The notes under the pieces: model-generated | Databases searched by the model: none | Seen by the model: the letters and a program-made list of their open reading frames with translations, nothing else | Told to the model about the DNA's origin: nothing | Translations under genes and position numbers: made by a program | DNA from: Actinoplanes couchii | GTDB taxonomy: Bacteria; Actinomycetota; Actinomycetes; Mycobacteriales; Micromonosporaceae | Assembly: GCF_016862075.1 (NCBI RefSeq) | Contig: NZ_BOMG01000044.1 | Coordinates: 1-64,000 of the forward strand | Length of the DNA: 64,000 nt | Direction: 5' to 3' | Shown here: positions 17,465 through 25,872 of the stretch, in pieces | Numbering within the stretch: position 1 is the first letter of the stretch | How the letters are laid out: each line of letters starts with the position of its first letter

Positions 17465-19147
17465 ATGCGCGGGAAGGACGACGGCTTCTCCATCGTCGAG
17501 CTCATCATGGCCATGGCCGTGCTCAGTATCGCCATGGCCGGTTTCGGGACGTTCTTCGTCAACGGCACCAAAGCCGTCGACCAGCAGCGTGACCAGCGGC
17601 AGGCGGCCCAGCTGGCGTCGACCGCGATCGAGCAGGTCCGGGCGCTGCAGAACACCGCTCTGCTGGTGGGCCGGGGCAAGACCGCCGTGCAGGCCCAGTG
17701 GGACGCCGCGCTGAACGACAGCCAGTTCAAGGACCGGCTGAAGCCGTACCTGGACAGCATGGCGATGGCTTTCGACAAGGACGCCACCGGCGGGGCCGAC
17801 GCGCCCATCTCCACCAGCTCGATGACCCAGTCGGTGAACGGCACCGACTTCAAGCAGTCGATCTACGTGGGTACGTGCGAGGTGTACTTCGCGAAGACCG
17901 ACCAGTGTGTCGATCCGGCCACCGCGACGAACGTACCGGCCGACGAGACCCAGAAGCTCAAGTACTTCCGGGTCGTCGTCCTGGAGTCCTGGGCCCAGCG
18001 GGGCTGCACCAACGACCAGTGCGGTTACCTGACCTCCACGCTCATCTCGCAGATCAGCGAGCCGCTCTTCGACATCAAACGGCCGTCGCCGGTGGTCCGC
18101 AACCTCACCCTGAACCCGATGCCGGTCTTCTACGTCGGGCTGAACACGGTGACCTACCAGTACAAGGCGACCGGTGGCACGCTGCCCAACACCTGGACCT
18201 TCACCGGTGTGCCGACCGGCCTGACCGGGGACAAGAACGGCCTGATCAGCGGCACACCGACAAAGGCCGGCACGTACAGCAGCGCCACCGCGAAGGTCAC
18301 CGACGACTCCGGCCGCTCGGACACCCTCACCGGCATCACCTACACCGTGGTCGTCCCGCCGGCCGTGACGGTGACACCCGGCGCGCCGAAGAACCACGTC
18401 GGTGAGGCCGTCTCGCTGCAGCCCACCGTCACCGGCGGGGACACCGGCGGCACCTCGAAGTACACCTGGAGCGTCACCGGGCTGCCCAGCGGGCTCACCT
18501 TCGACGCCGCGACCGGGGCGATCACCGGCACCGCGAGCGCCACCTACACGGCCGTCGTGCGGGCCACCGACAACAACGGGGTCTACGGCGAGGCGACGTA
18601 CACCCACACGGTCTACCCGGCGATCGTGCTGACCAGGCCGGCCGACCAGACCGTGGCCCTCGGCTCGTCGGTCATCGCGACCGCCACCGCCTCGGGTGGT
18701 TTCGGCACCCTGACGTTCTCCGCCGCCAACCTGCCCGTGGGGGTGTCGATCAACGCCTCGACCGGCGTGGTGAGCGGCACACCGTTGACCCCGGGACGCT
18801 ACCTGCCGACGGTCAGCGTGACCGACAGCATCGGGCCCGCGGTCAGCGACCGGTTCGTGATCCAGGTGAACACGACCGGCCTGCTGGTCACGTCACCGGC
18901 CACCGATGTGACGTCGAAGTCCGGCGACAAGACGACGGTCCCGGTCGAGACCAACGCCACGGCCGTCGGCGCCAAGGGGGTCACCACCACCGTGCTCGGC
19001 ACACCACCCGGGATGACCTGGAACGCCGGCAAGAGCGCCTTCACCGGCACCCCGACCACGCCCGGCACCTACCAGGTGGTCCTGACCAGCGTCAGCACCG
19101 TGCCGGTGTCCACCACCATCTACAACTTCATCTGGACCGTGACGTGA
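17465..19147 (+). CDS. Pseudopilin-like protein with putative Ig (He_PIG) domains
   Basis: The ATG at 17465 has GGGGAGTGAG directly before it. The 560-residue product begins with a short basic leader and the prepilin methylation motif GFSIVELIMAMAVL, with Glu at position 5 after the Gly cleavage point. It should be processed by prepilin peptidase and assembled into, or at the tip of, a type IV pilus or type II secretion-like pseudopilus. The middle (to about residue 200) is a pilin-like globular part with cysteine pairs. From about residue 215 four repeats follow with the putative-Ig signature (GLPSGLTFDAATGAITGTAS and similar). These beta-sandwich repeats usually mediate adhesion. It is the first gene of a three-gene operon; the next start overlaps the stop (GTGA). 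Confidence 0.82.
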   Translation: MRGKDDGFSIVELIMAMAVLSIAMAGFGTFFVNGTKAVDQQRDQRQAAQLASTAIEQVRALQNTALLVGRGKTAVQAQWDAALNDSQFKDRLKPYLDSMAMAFDKDATGGADAPISTSSMTQSVNGTDFKQSIYVGTCEVYFAKTDQCVDPATATNVPADETQKLKYFRVVVLESWAQRGCTNDQCGYLTSTLISQISEPLFDIKRPSPVVRNLTLNPMPVFYVGLNTVTYQYKATGGTLPNTWTFTGVPTGLTGDKNGLISGTPTKAGTYSSATAKVTDDSGRSDTLTGITYTVVVPPAVTVTPGAPKNHVGEAVSLQPTVTGGDTGGTSKYTWSVTGLPSGLTFDAATGAITGTASATYTAVVRATDNNGVYGEATYTHTVYPAIVLTRPADQTVALGSSVIATATASGGFGTLTFSAANLPVGVSINASTGVVSGTPLTPGRYLPTVSVTDSIGPAVSDRFVIQVNTTGLLVTSPATDVTSKSGDKTTVPVETNATAVGAKGVTTTVLGTPPGMTWNAGKSAFTGTPTTPGTYQVVLTSVSTVPVSTTIYNFIWTVT

Positions 19148-19791
19148 AGCGGCTGATCCGGCGACTCACCGACGATCGCGGGTTCTCGCTGATCGAGGTC
19201 ATGATGACGGCGACGATCATGACGTTCGTCCTGGCCATCGCGCTGACCGGCATCGTGCAGTTCTACTCCGACACCAACCGGACCCAGCAGACCTCGGAGG
19301 CCCGGGACCAGCTGGACATCAGCTTCCGCCGGCTCGACCGGGAGCTGCGGTACGCCACCTGGGTCTCCGTCCCGGGCAAGGTCGGCACCCGCTGGTACAC
19401 CGAGTACGCGCTGCCGGACGACACGGCGGGCAAGAGCCCGTGCCGGCAGATCATCCTCAACAACGGCCAGCTGATCCTGGCCACCTGGGATCTGCCGGCC
19501 ACCGCACCCACGTCACAGACGGTGCTGGCCACCGACGTCACCGCGAACACCACCACCGGGCCGGTGACGGTCTACAAGCCGGGCGATTCGCCGTACGCCA
19601 CGGCGAGCGCCGGCGTGGCGGGGGTGGGTGTCGCCTACCAACCACAGTTCCAGCAGGTCCGGCTGCGGTTCTCGGTGACCGTCGGCAAGGTCGCCCTGCC
19701 GTTCGACAGCATCTTCACCGCGCAGAACATCGACACCGAAGCCTCCAAGATCCTTATCAACAGTTGCAGCGCAGGGAGGCCGACCTCATGA
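19144..19791 (+). CDS. Prepilin-type N-terminal methylation domain protein
   Basis: The 215-residue protein has a basic leader followed by GFSLIEVMMTATIMTFVLAIALTG (the hydrophobic helix starts with the class III prepilin cleavage motif, Glu at position 5). The remaining region has the features of PilW/GspJ-like minor pseudopilins: RELRYATWV, and a mixed beta globular domain. It starts with a GTG overlapping the stop of the first pseudopilin gene by four bases. Its own stop overlaps the next start (ATGA). This indicates strong translational coupling of three pilus components. It is probably a minor pilin that primes assembly. Confidence 0.82.
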   Translation: MKRLIRRLTDDRGFSLIEVMMTATIMTFVLAIALTGIVQFYSDTNRTQQTSEARDQLDISFRRLDRELRYATWVSVPGKVGTRWYTEYALPDDTAGKSPCRQIILNNGQLILATWDLPATAPTSQTVLATDVTANTTTGPVTVYKPGDSPYATASAGVAGVGVAYQPQFQQVRLRFSVTVGKVALPFDSIFTAQNIDTEASKILINSCSAGRPTS

Positions 19792-21290
19792 GCCCACACC
19801 GCCTCTTCCGGGACGAACGTGGATCACTGCCGATGGCGATGCTCGTCGTCACCATCGGCCTGTCCCTGTCGGCGATGCTGCTGCCGGTGATCCTGCGGCA
19901 GGTCACCGGCACCCGCACCCTGGTCGACCGGAACACCGCCCTGAACGGCGCCCAGATCGGGCTCGACGTGGTGATGGCCCGGGTCCGGGCGGCGTCCACC
20001 CTCGAGAAGGACAAGGTGGTGGGCCAGCTGGAGGACATGCCCGGCTGCAACATCACCGGGGACGCCGGGGTCGACGACACCGGCGAGTCACTGCGGTACA
20101 TCGTCACCATCGTCTACAAGGACCAGGACGGCAAGACGCTCGCCTGCCCGCTCACCAAGGTGCCGACCACCGCGCTGGTCACCTCGCAGGGCCTGCGCAG
20201 CAGCGCCGTCGGCACGGACACCTCCGGCTCGCGCAGCCTGAGCGCCACCTACGTCTTCTCCACCAGCAACACCAACATCCCCGGCGGCTCGATCCAGATC
20301 GCCTCGTCCAGCGTCGGCAGTCTCTGCTTCGACGCCGGCTCCAAGACGCCGACGGTCGGCACCGCCCTCGTCGTGAAGACCTGCAACGCCGCCAGCACCC
20401 AGCAGTTCGGCTACACCGCCGACCTGTACCTGAAACTCGTCAACTCGGAGTCGACAGCCGCGCCCGACGGCCTCTGCCTGTACGCCGGCACGTCGCACGC
20501 CAACAACAACGCGCTCACCCTGCAGAAGTGCCCCGCCGATCCGGCCACCCGCGAGCCGCTCTACCAGTGGAGCCTGGACGGCTCCAGCCTGTTCCACTCG
20601 ACCAGCGCCAGTGCGGCGGTCGAGAACTTCTGCATCAACATGAAGAACGCCAGCACCATCGGCAGCGCGGTGATCCTGAACTCCTGCTCGGTGAACAGCA
20701 CCACCACCGTGTGGCGTTCGTCGGCCGGTGTCGGCGCGGGCATGGCCGGTGACGACACCAACCAACTGGTCAACTACTCCCAGTTCAGCCGCTGTCTGGA
20801 CGTCACCAACCAGGACGCCGGGTACTCGTACATGATCGCCTGGTTCTGCAAGCAGCACCCGCAGGCCAAGGTCGACTGGAACCAGATCTGGGTGCACCCG
20901 GTCCCGGTGGCGCCGGCCAAGTACGCGGAGGGCCCGATCCAGGTGACCAGCAAGGACGGCAAAACCGTCTACTGCCTCAAGTCACCGCTGAGCACCGCCT
21001 CCAACGCGTACGCGACGACGCAGAAGTGCCCCACCAACCCGACCGCGACTGCGGCCCTGAAGTGGACCGTCTTCCACGACACCGGCCTGTACGCGACGAG
21101 CTACCGGATCATGGACAGCAGCGGCTTCTGCCTCCAGCCGACCGACCTGAACGCGTCACCGAAGGACACCCACTCCGACGGCACCAGCAAGGTCAAGGTC
21201 GAGAAGTGCAGCAGCTCGGAGCTGCAGAAGTGGAACGCGCCGGCCAACATCAGCAAGCTGACCCCGCTGACCGACATCCGGGAGAACTGA
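19788..21290 (+). CDS. Pilus-associated protein with ricin-type beta-trefoil lectin domain
   Basis: The 500-residue product starts at the ATG that overlaps the upstream stop. Its N terminus (ERGSLPMAMLVVTIGLSLSAMLLPV) resembles a prepilin/PilX-like hydrophobic helix but lacks the canonical Glu-5 methylation site. Residues about 170-290 have repeated Cys/Gln-Xaa-Trp-type lectin units (CLYAGTS, ALTLQKCP, YQWSLDG, and later RCLDVTN, YCLKSPLS, LKWTVF, FCLQPTD, LQKWNAP), the signature of ricin B trefoils that bind sugars. At least two trefoil-like units seem to be present. This would place a carbohydrate-binding head on a pilus-like structure. The operon ends here; the next gene is convergent after two bases. 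Confidence 0.78.
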   Translation: MSPHRLFRDERGSLPMAMLVVTIGLSLSAMLLPVILRQVTGTRTLVDRNTALNGAQIGLDVVMARVRAASTLEKDKVVGQLEDMPGCNITGDAGVDDTGESLRYIVTIVYKDQDGKTLACPLTKVPTTALVTSQGLRSSAVGTDTSGSRSLSATYVFSTSNTNIPGGSIQIASSSVGSLCFDAGSKTPTVGTALVVKTCNAASTQQFGYTADLYLKLVNSESTAAPDGLCLYAGTSHANNNALTLQKCPADPATREPLYQWSLDGSSLFHSTSASAAVENFCINMKNASTIGSAVILNSCSVNSTTTVWRSSAGVGAGMAGDDTNQLVNYSQFSRCLDVTNQDAGYSYMIAWFCKQHPQAKVDWNQIWVHPVPVAPAKYAEGPIQVTSKDGKTVYCLKSPLSTASNAYATTQKCPTNPTATAALKWTVFHDTGLYATSYRIMDSSGFCLQPTDLNASPKDTHSDGTSKVKVEKCSSSELQKWNAPANISKLTPLTDIREN

Positions 21291-21292
21291 CC

Positions 21293-22021
21293 TCAGAAGA
21301 AGTCGCCGGACACCTGGAGATCGCCGGAGACCGCCTGGTACGTGTCGCCGCCCGCGTCCCGGCCGCCGTCGGGGTGGGTGTAGCGGGCGGTGAACGTGTA
21401 GGTGCCCGGGGCGAGGGTGTCCGACGGTGACATGACGAACCGGTAGACGAAGGCCCGCGTCTCCTCGGTGACCGTGGTGGTGACGCTGGCGCCGGGCACC
21501 TTCTTCACCCCGCCGCGGGTGACCAGGCCGTCGGTGCGGGCCACCCGGATCACCACCTCCAGCGACGTCAGCTCGGCGGTGGTCTTCACGGTGACGACGC
21601 TCGACCCGTCGACGACCGAACCGTCGGACCAGATCGGGCCCTGCTCGACCCGGTTCTTCTCCGGCGGTGTGGTGGTCCGCGCCGGCGACGGTTTCGACGA
21701 GACGGCGGACGGGCTGGGCTCGACGCTCACCGGCGCGGTGTCCGCCGGGCTCGGCCGGACGGTGCCGGGCGCCGGGGCTGGCGGGGCCGGCGCCGGGGCG
21801 GGTGAGCTGGTCAGGGCCCAGGTGCCGACCCCGCCGCCGCCGAAGATCAGGGCCACCGCGCCGGCCACCGCGGCCATCCGCAGCCGGGAACCCCGCTGCC
21901 GCACCCCGGTGTCCTGCATGGCGGCCGAACCGATCCGGTCGAGCATCGCCTCCCGGTCCGGCCGGTGCCCGGCGGCCGCGTCCCGCAGAGCGGCCCGGAG
22001 CTGGTCGTCGGAGAGACTCAT
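21293..22021 (-). CDS. Membrane-anchored partner of the ECF sigma factor
   Basis: The 242-residue protein starts at the ATG at 22021, which overlaps the sigma-factor stop by four bases. Residues 1-50 are cytoplasmic and charged (SDDQLRAALRDAA), followed by one transmembrane helix (MAAVAGAVALIFGGGGVGTWAL), a Pro/Ala/Thr/Ser-rich linker of about 60 residues, and an outside beta-rich domain (TTAELTSLEVVIRVART.., TYTFTARYTHPDGGRDAGGDTY). The topology and co-transcription with a SigE-type sigma gene resemble an anti-sigma or sigma-regulatory membrane protein, but the zinc-binding HxxxCxxC motif of the usual anti-sigma factors is absent. Function is therefore a guess from position. Confidence 0.7.
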   Translation of the reverse strand: MSLSDDQLRAALRDAAAGHRPDREAMLDRIGSAAMQDTGVRQRGSRLRMAAVAGAVALIFGGGGVGTWALTSSPAPAPAPPAPAPGTVRPSPADTAPVSVEPSPSAVSSKPSPARTTTPPEKNRVEQGPIWSDGSVVDGSSVVTVKTTAELTSLEVVIRVARTDGLVTRGGVKKVPGASVTTTVTEETRAFVYRFVMSPSDTLAPGTYTFTARYTHPDGGRDAGGDTYQAVSGDLQVSGDFF

Positions 22022-22518
22022 CGCGCCGCCTCCCAACCGTCCATACCGACATGATCGCCCAGCAGCCCGGCGAGCTGTCTCGCACCCCGGGAAGTGGCAC
22101 TCTTCACCGCGCCGACGGAGATCCCCAGGATCTCGGCGACCTCACGTTCCGGCAGGTCGAACGCGTACCGCAGGACCACGCACGCGCGCCGCCGGTGCGG
22201 GAGCCGTTTCAGCGCGCCGCGCACGTCGAGCACGGCCGGCACGTCGGCGTCCCGGTCGCGGCGCAGCGGGCCGAACGACAGCATCCGCTCCCGGCTGCGG
22301 CGGCGCACCCAGTTGCGGGCCAGGTTCATCACGATGCCGTGGCCGTAGGCGGCCGGATCGTCGGCCGCGTTCACCCGGTCCCAGTGCCGCCACACCTCGG
22401 TCAGGGCGTCGGCGGCCAGATCGTCGGCCACCGCGGACTCGCCGGTCATCAGATAGGCCAGCCGGGAGAGGGAATCGTGGTGCCGTTCGAAATACGCGCG
22501 GAACGCGTCGTCACGCAA
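22018..22518 (-). CDS. SigE-family ECF RNA polymerase sigma factor
   Basis: The 166-residue protein has the two ECF regions. Region 2 contains RHHDSLSRLAYLMTGESAVADD and DDLAADALTEVWRHWDRV; region 4 contains the helix-turn-helix EREVAEILGISVGAVKS. The group is the actinobacterial SigE-like (SIG-70 subfamily) sigma factors, which direct RNA polymerase to stress or envelope promoters. The TTG at 22518 is preceded by GGGGAGG at nine bases. The gene is co-transcribed with a downstream membrane protein that probably controls it. Target promoters cannot be named from this window. Confidence 0.9.
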   Translation of the reverse strand: MRDDAFRAYFERHHDSLSRLAYLMTGESAVADDLAADALTEVWRHWDRVNAADDPAAYGHGIVMNLARNWVRRRSRERMLSFGPLRRDRDADVPAVLDVRGALKRLPHRRRACVVLRYAFDLPEREVAEILGISVGAVKSATSRGARQLAGLLGDHVGMDGWEAAR

Positions 22519-22594
22519 TCGAACACACCTCCCCTGGCCGAGCAGCCGACGTTAGAGATCTCGGCGGACCGAGAGCAAGGGCCGCGCGGACGGA

Positions 22595-23545
22595 TCACAT
22601 CGTCAGGACCACCTTTCCGGTGGTCCGGCGGGCCAGCAGGTCCTCGTGCGCGCGCCGGGCGTCGGCCAGCGGGTAGGACGGTCCGGGCGGCAGCACCAGC
22701 CGGCCGGCGGCGACCAGCTCCAGCAGTTCGGTCAGCGGCTGGTGGAAGCCGCCGGGCTGGTCCAGGGCCGGGCGCAGCCAGAACCCGGCGACCGACGTGT
22801 TCCGGTCAGCCAGCGTGCCGGGGTCGATCGGGGCCCGGCCCTGACGGGAGGCGTTACCGAAACTGATCAGGCGACCCCAGTGCGCCAGGCCGTCCAGGGC
22901 CGCGGTCAGGGTGGCGCCGCCGGTCGAGTCGAGGATCACGTCCGCACCCCGGCCGCCGGTGGCCGCCCGGATCCGGTCCGGGTAGCCGTCCGGTGCGCTG
23001 TCCACCGCCACGTCGGCGCCGAGTCGCAGCGCCAGCTCGCGTTTCTCCGGCGTGGAGGCCGCGGCGATCACCTGCCCGGCCCCGAAGATCCTGGCCAGCT
23101 GCACCGCGACGGTACCGACCCCACCGGCGGCCGCCCCGACCACCACCGTCTCGCCGGGTTGGAGGCGGGCGCTGCCGCGCAGAACGTGGAACGCGGTCAG
23201 GCCCTGGACTAGCAGGGCCAACGCAGTGGCGTCATCCACCTTGTCCGGAATTTTCACGACATCTTCGATGGCGGCGGAAGCCTGTTCCGCATAACCGCCA
23301 CCGGGGAACAGCAGCGCCACCACCCGCTGCCCATCCGCGGTCACCCCGGCGACCTCGGTGCCCGGCACAAACGGCAGAGCAGGCGCTGCCCGATAACTAC
23401 CATCGGTCCGATGCGTGTCGGCGTAGTTGACCCCGGCCGCGGTCACCCCGATCAGACTCCGGCCGGCCTCCTCGGCGGGCGCGGGCAACTCGGCGACATC
23501 AAGAACCTCGGGACCACCGAGGCGGGACACCAGGATCGCTCTCAT
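22595..23545 (-). CDS. Zinc-independent quinone-oxidoreductase-like MDR enzyme
   Basis: The 316-residue enzyme belongs to the medium-chain dehydrogenase/reductase superfamily. Hallmarks are the N-terminal GroES-like barrel with GVNYADTHRTDG and PFVPGTEVAGVT, and the nucleotide-binding VVVGAAAGGVGTVAVQLAR (near residue 135). It lacks the zinc-binding cysteines of alcohol dehydrogenases and has the features of NADPH:quinone oxidoreductases. It probably reduces quinones or activated alkenes with NADPH. No operon partner is seen; the sigma factor gene ends 76 bases beyond its own stop (both on the minus strand). Confidence 0.88.
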   Translation of the reverse strand: MRAILVSRLGGPEVLDVAELPAPAEEAGRSLIGVTAAGVNYADTHRTDGSYRAAPALPFVPGTEVAGVTADGQRVVALLFPGGGYAEQASAAIEDVVKIPDKVDDATALALLVQGLTAFHVLRGSARLQPGETVVVGAAAGGVGTVAVQLARIFGAGQVIAAASTPEKRELALRLGADVAVDSAPDGYPDRIRAATGGRGADVILDSTGGATLTAALDGLAHWGRLISFGNASRQGRAPIDPGTLADRNTSVAGFWLRPALDQPGGFHQPLTELLELVAAGRLVLPPGPSYPLADARRAHEDLLARRTTGKVVLTM

Positions 23546-23582
23546 GGCAAAGCATGCTATCCCGAGAGAAAAGATAGAGATG

Positions 23583-23696
23583 AATTCGCGGCAGTACGCC
23601 TACACCCGGCCAGAAGCGACCACCACTCCCGTGGCCACCCGCGATGTGGTCCCCCCACCGGACCGCCCGGCGACCGCCGGGCCGGAGGCGATGGTC
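23583..23696 (-). repeat. Dispersed intergenic repeat, copy C
   Basis: On the minus strand, the start (GACCATCGCCTCCGGCCCGG...) and end (GCGTACTGCCGCGAATT) match copies A and B. The middle is more diverged. It lies in the 184-base gap between the quinone oxidoreductase start and the ATPase stop. Confidence 0.55.
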
Positions 23697-23700
23697 ACCG

Positions 23701-23748
23701 GTCTCTCAGCCGGCCGTCAACGTCGTCTCTCAGCCGGCCATCAACTTC
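23701..23748 (-). repeat. 24-bp tandem duplication across the 3' end of the ATPase gene
   Basis: Units 23701-23724 and 23725-23748 differ at two of 24 positions. On the minus strand each encodes the last residues KLMAG and a stop codon, so the duplicate lies just after the real stop at 23730. The duplication does not change the protein. Confidence 0.8.
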
Positions 23749-24455
23749 GTCAGGAAGCGGTTCGGGTCGGCGAGGAAGGCCCGGGTCATCACCACCGCCT
23801 CGGCCCGGTCGAACGGAACCCGGTCGATCGTGCCGGCCGGGTCGATCTCCAGGATCGTCGCGCCCGGGCTGGCCAGCAGGATCGGGGAGTGCGTGGCGAT
23901 GATGAACTGGCTGCCGCTCTCGACCAGGTCGGCCATCCGGACCAGCAGGGCCAGGCAGCCCTGCACCGACAGGGCCGCTTCGGGCTCGTCCAGCAGGTAG
24001 AGCCCGCCCGGGCCGAACCGGTGGGTGGCCAGGTCCAGGAAGGACTCACCGTGGGAGCGGTGGTGTGGTGACACCCCGCCGTAGGAGTCGAAGCCGTTCT
24101 CGTCGAGCCGCTCGATCTCGGTGGCCACGTTGTAGTACGACTCGGCGCGCAGAAAGAAACCGGTCCGGGGTTTGCGGCCCGCGGTGCGCACCAGGGTCAG
24201 GTGCTCGCCCAGCGACGACTCGCTGGGGCGGGTGGCGAAGTTGAACGACGTGCTCCCGCCCTCGGGGTTGAAGCCGGCGGCCACCGCGATCCCCTCGATC
24301 AGGGTCGACTTGCCGCTGCCGTTGCCACCGGCGATCAGCGTGACCGGCGTGTCGAACCGCAGCTCACCGGCGCTCACCAGGCCGCGCACCGCCGGAACCC
24401 GGAACGGATACTTACCCCCCGGCACCTCGTCCAGCCGCATCCCCCTGATGAACAC
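23730..24455 (-). CDS. AAA-family ATPase (RecF/SMC-like, COG3910 type)
   Basis: The 241-residue protein contains a Walker A LIAGGNGSGKSTLIEGIAV near residue 44, an ABC-type Q/signature region (GESFLDL), and a Walker B YLLDEPEAALS near residue 160. An H-loop follows (IIATHSPILLA). This is the single-domain, RecF/ABC-like ATPase family found near diverse genes; known members include putative ATP-dependent DNA metabolism or toxin partners, but most are undefined. The GTG at 24455 gives the only sensible N terminus (VFIRGMRLDEVPGG). No neighbour gene shares its operon, so a partner is not visible. Confidence 0.82.
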   Translation of the reverse strand: MFIRGMRLDEVPGGKYPFRVPAVRGLVSAGELRFDTPVTLIAGGNGSGKSTLIEGIAVAAGFNPEGGSTSFNFATRPSESSLGEHLTLVRTAGRKPRTGFFLRAESYYNVATEIERLDENGFDSYGGVSPHHRSHGESFLDLATHRFGPGGLYLLDEPEAALSVQGCLALLVRMADLVESGSQFIIATHSPILLASPGATILEIDPAGTIDRVPFDRAEAVVMTRAFLADPNRFLTKLMAG

Positions 24456-24487
24456 GCCACCACGGTACCGGCGGGCGGTGTGACCCG

Positions 24488-24599
24488 GACCACCGCATCC
24501 GGCCCGGCGGTCGCGGGTCGGTCCCGGCGGACGCGGACCTCGCGCGGACGAGACGGCCGGGGCCGGTGCGGTTGTGGGGCCGATTACCCCGTACCGAAA
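24488..24599 (+). repeat. Dispersed intergenic repeat, copy B
   Basis: It matches copy A (15039) over the first 34 bases (33 identities) and again in the GGTGCGGTTGTGGGG block and the terminal CGTACCG. It lies in the divergent gap between the ATPase gene and the VWA gene, and ends 24 bases before the VWA gene start. Confidence 0.7.
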
Positions 24600-24622
24600 T
24601 AGATTGTTTATGATCTTACCGC

Positions 24623-25870
24623 GTGATCCACAGAAAACTGTCCATAGTGACAGCGACGGGATTGATCGCGGCTTCCGCCTTTCTCGGCGCCACCCCCGCG
24701 CACGCCGAACCGACATCCGAGACCGAACCGCCGGTGGTGGAACTGGTTCTCGATGTGAGTGGCTCGATGAAGGCCGCCGACATCGACGGGCAGACCCGGA
24801 TGACGGTCGCCAAACGGGCCTTCAACGAGGTGGTCGACGCCCTGCCGGAGACCACCCAGCTCGGCATCCGGGTGCTCGGCGCCACCTACGGCGGTGACAA
24901 CAAGCGTCTCGGCTGCAAGGACACCCAGCAGATCGTGGCGGTCGGGCCGGTCAACCGGGTCGCGGCGAAGAACGCCATCGCCTCGCTGAAACCGACCGGC
25001 TTCACCCCGATCGGGCTGGCGCTGCGGGAGACGGCCAAGGACCTGGAGGGCACCGGTTCGGCCCGCCGGATCGTGCTGATCACCGACGGCGAGGACACCT
25101 GCACCCCGCCGGACCCCTGTGACGTGGCCCGTGAGCTGGCCGCCCAGGGCACCGACCTGGTCGTCGACACGCTCGGCCTGGCGCCGGACGAGAAGACCCG
25201 CAAGCAACTGGTCTGCATCTCGCAGGCGACCGGCGGCACCTACGCCGCGGCGCAGAGCGAGGAGGAGCTGACCGACCGGATCAAGCAGCTGGTGGACCGG
25301 GCCGCGGTGCCGCCGCCGGTCACCCCGGCCACCGTGCAGGGCGCCAAGGACTGCGCGACCGCGCCGCTGCTGGCCGCCGGTGTCTACACCGACCGTGAGC
25401 TGATCGGCGAGCACCGGTTCTACCGGGTGGCCGTGGACGCCGGCCGGGAGCTGCGGGCGAGTGTCAGCATCTCGCTGGACCGGCCGCTGAACCGGGACTA
25501 CGGCGTGCTGGTCAAGGCCGCCACCGTGGACGGTCGTGAGCTGGTCCGCGGGCTGGACGCCGCCAGTGGCCGCTCCGACGTGGTGTCGGCGGGCCTGCGC
25601 TGGTCCGGTGATGAGGAGCCGGCGCTGGCCGCGACCTCGGACATCTGCCTGGTGGTGAGCAACTCGTTCGCCTCGGCGACGGCGGCCGGCGCCCCCGGTA
25701 TGCCCGTCGAGCTGAGCATCGACCTGGTCGAGGCCTCGCAGGCGCCGGATGCCCCGGGCCTGGGCCGTGGCTTCCTGCTGCTGTTCGTGCTGGCGATCGC
25801 CGGTCTGGTGGCCGGGGTGCTGGCCGGCTGGCTGACCCGCTGGTGGGTCGCCACCTGGAGGGAGAACTGA
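24623..25870 (+). CDS. Secreted/membrane VWA-domain protein
   Basis: The 415-residue product begins with a signal peptide (residues 1-28, ending AHA) and then a von Willebrand factor A domain. Its metal-ion site motif is DVSGSM (near residue 44), with a threonine in GFTPIG and an aspartate in ITDGED. After the VWA domain is a beta-rich part (about 230-370) and a C-terminal hydrophobic helix (GFLLLFVLAIAGLVAGVLAGWL) with a short tail. It should be anchored at the membrane with the VWA domain outside. VWA domains bind proteins through a Mg2+-dependent site. The next gene starts two bases after its stop and encodes a similarly anchored protein, so the two probably act together. Confidence 0.85.
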   Translation: MIHRKLSIVTATGLIAASAFLGATPAHAEPTSETEPPVVELVLDVSGSMKAADIDGQTRMTVAKRAFNEVVDALPETTQLGIRVLGATYGGDNKRLGCKDTQQIVAVGPVNRVAAKNAIASLKPTGFTPIGLALRETAKDLEGTGSARRIVLITDGEDTCTPPDPCDVARELAAQGTDLVVDTLGLAPDEKTRKQLVCISQATGGTYAAAQSEEELTDRIKQLVDRAAVPPPVTPATVQGAKDCATAPLLAAGVYTDRELIGEHRFYRVAVDAGRELRASVSISLDRPLNRDYGVLVKAATVDGRELVRGLDAASGRSDVVSAGLRWSGDEEPALAATSDICLVVSNSFASATAAGAPGMPVELSIDLVEASQAPDAPGLGRGFLLLFVLAIAGLVAGVLAGWLTRWWVATWREN

Positions 25871-25872
25871 TC

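Noticed and set aside
23662..23683. GC-rich hairpin as a terminator of the ATPase gene
   Set aside because: It has no T run, belongs to the repeat copy C sequence, and lies beyond a duplicated stop; termination activity is not supported.
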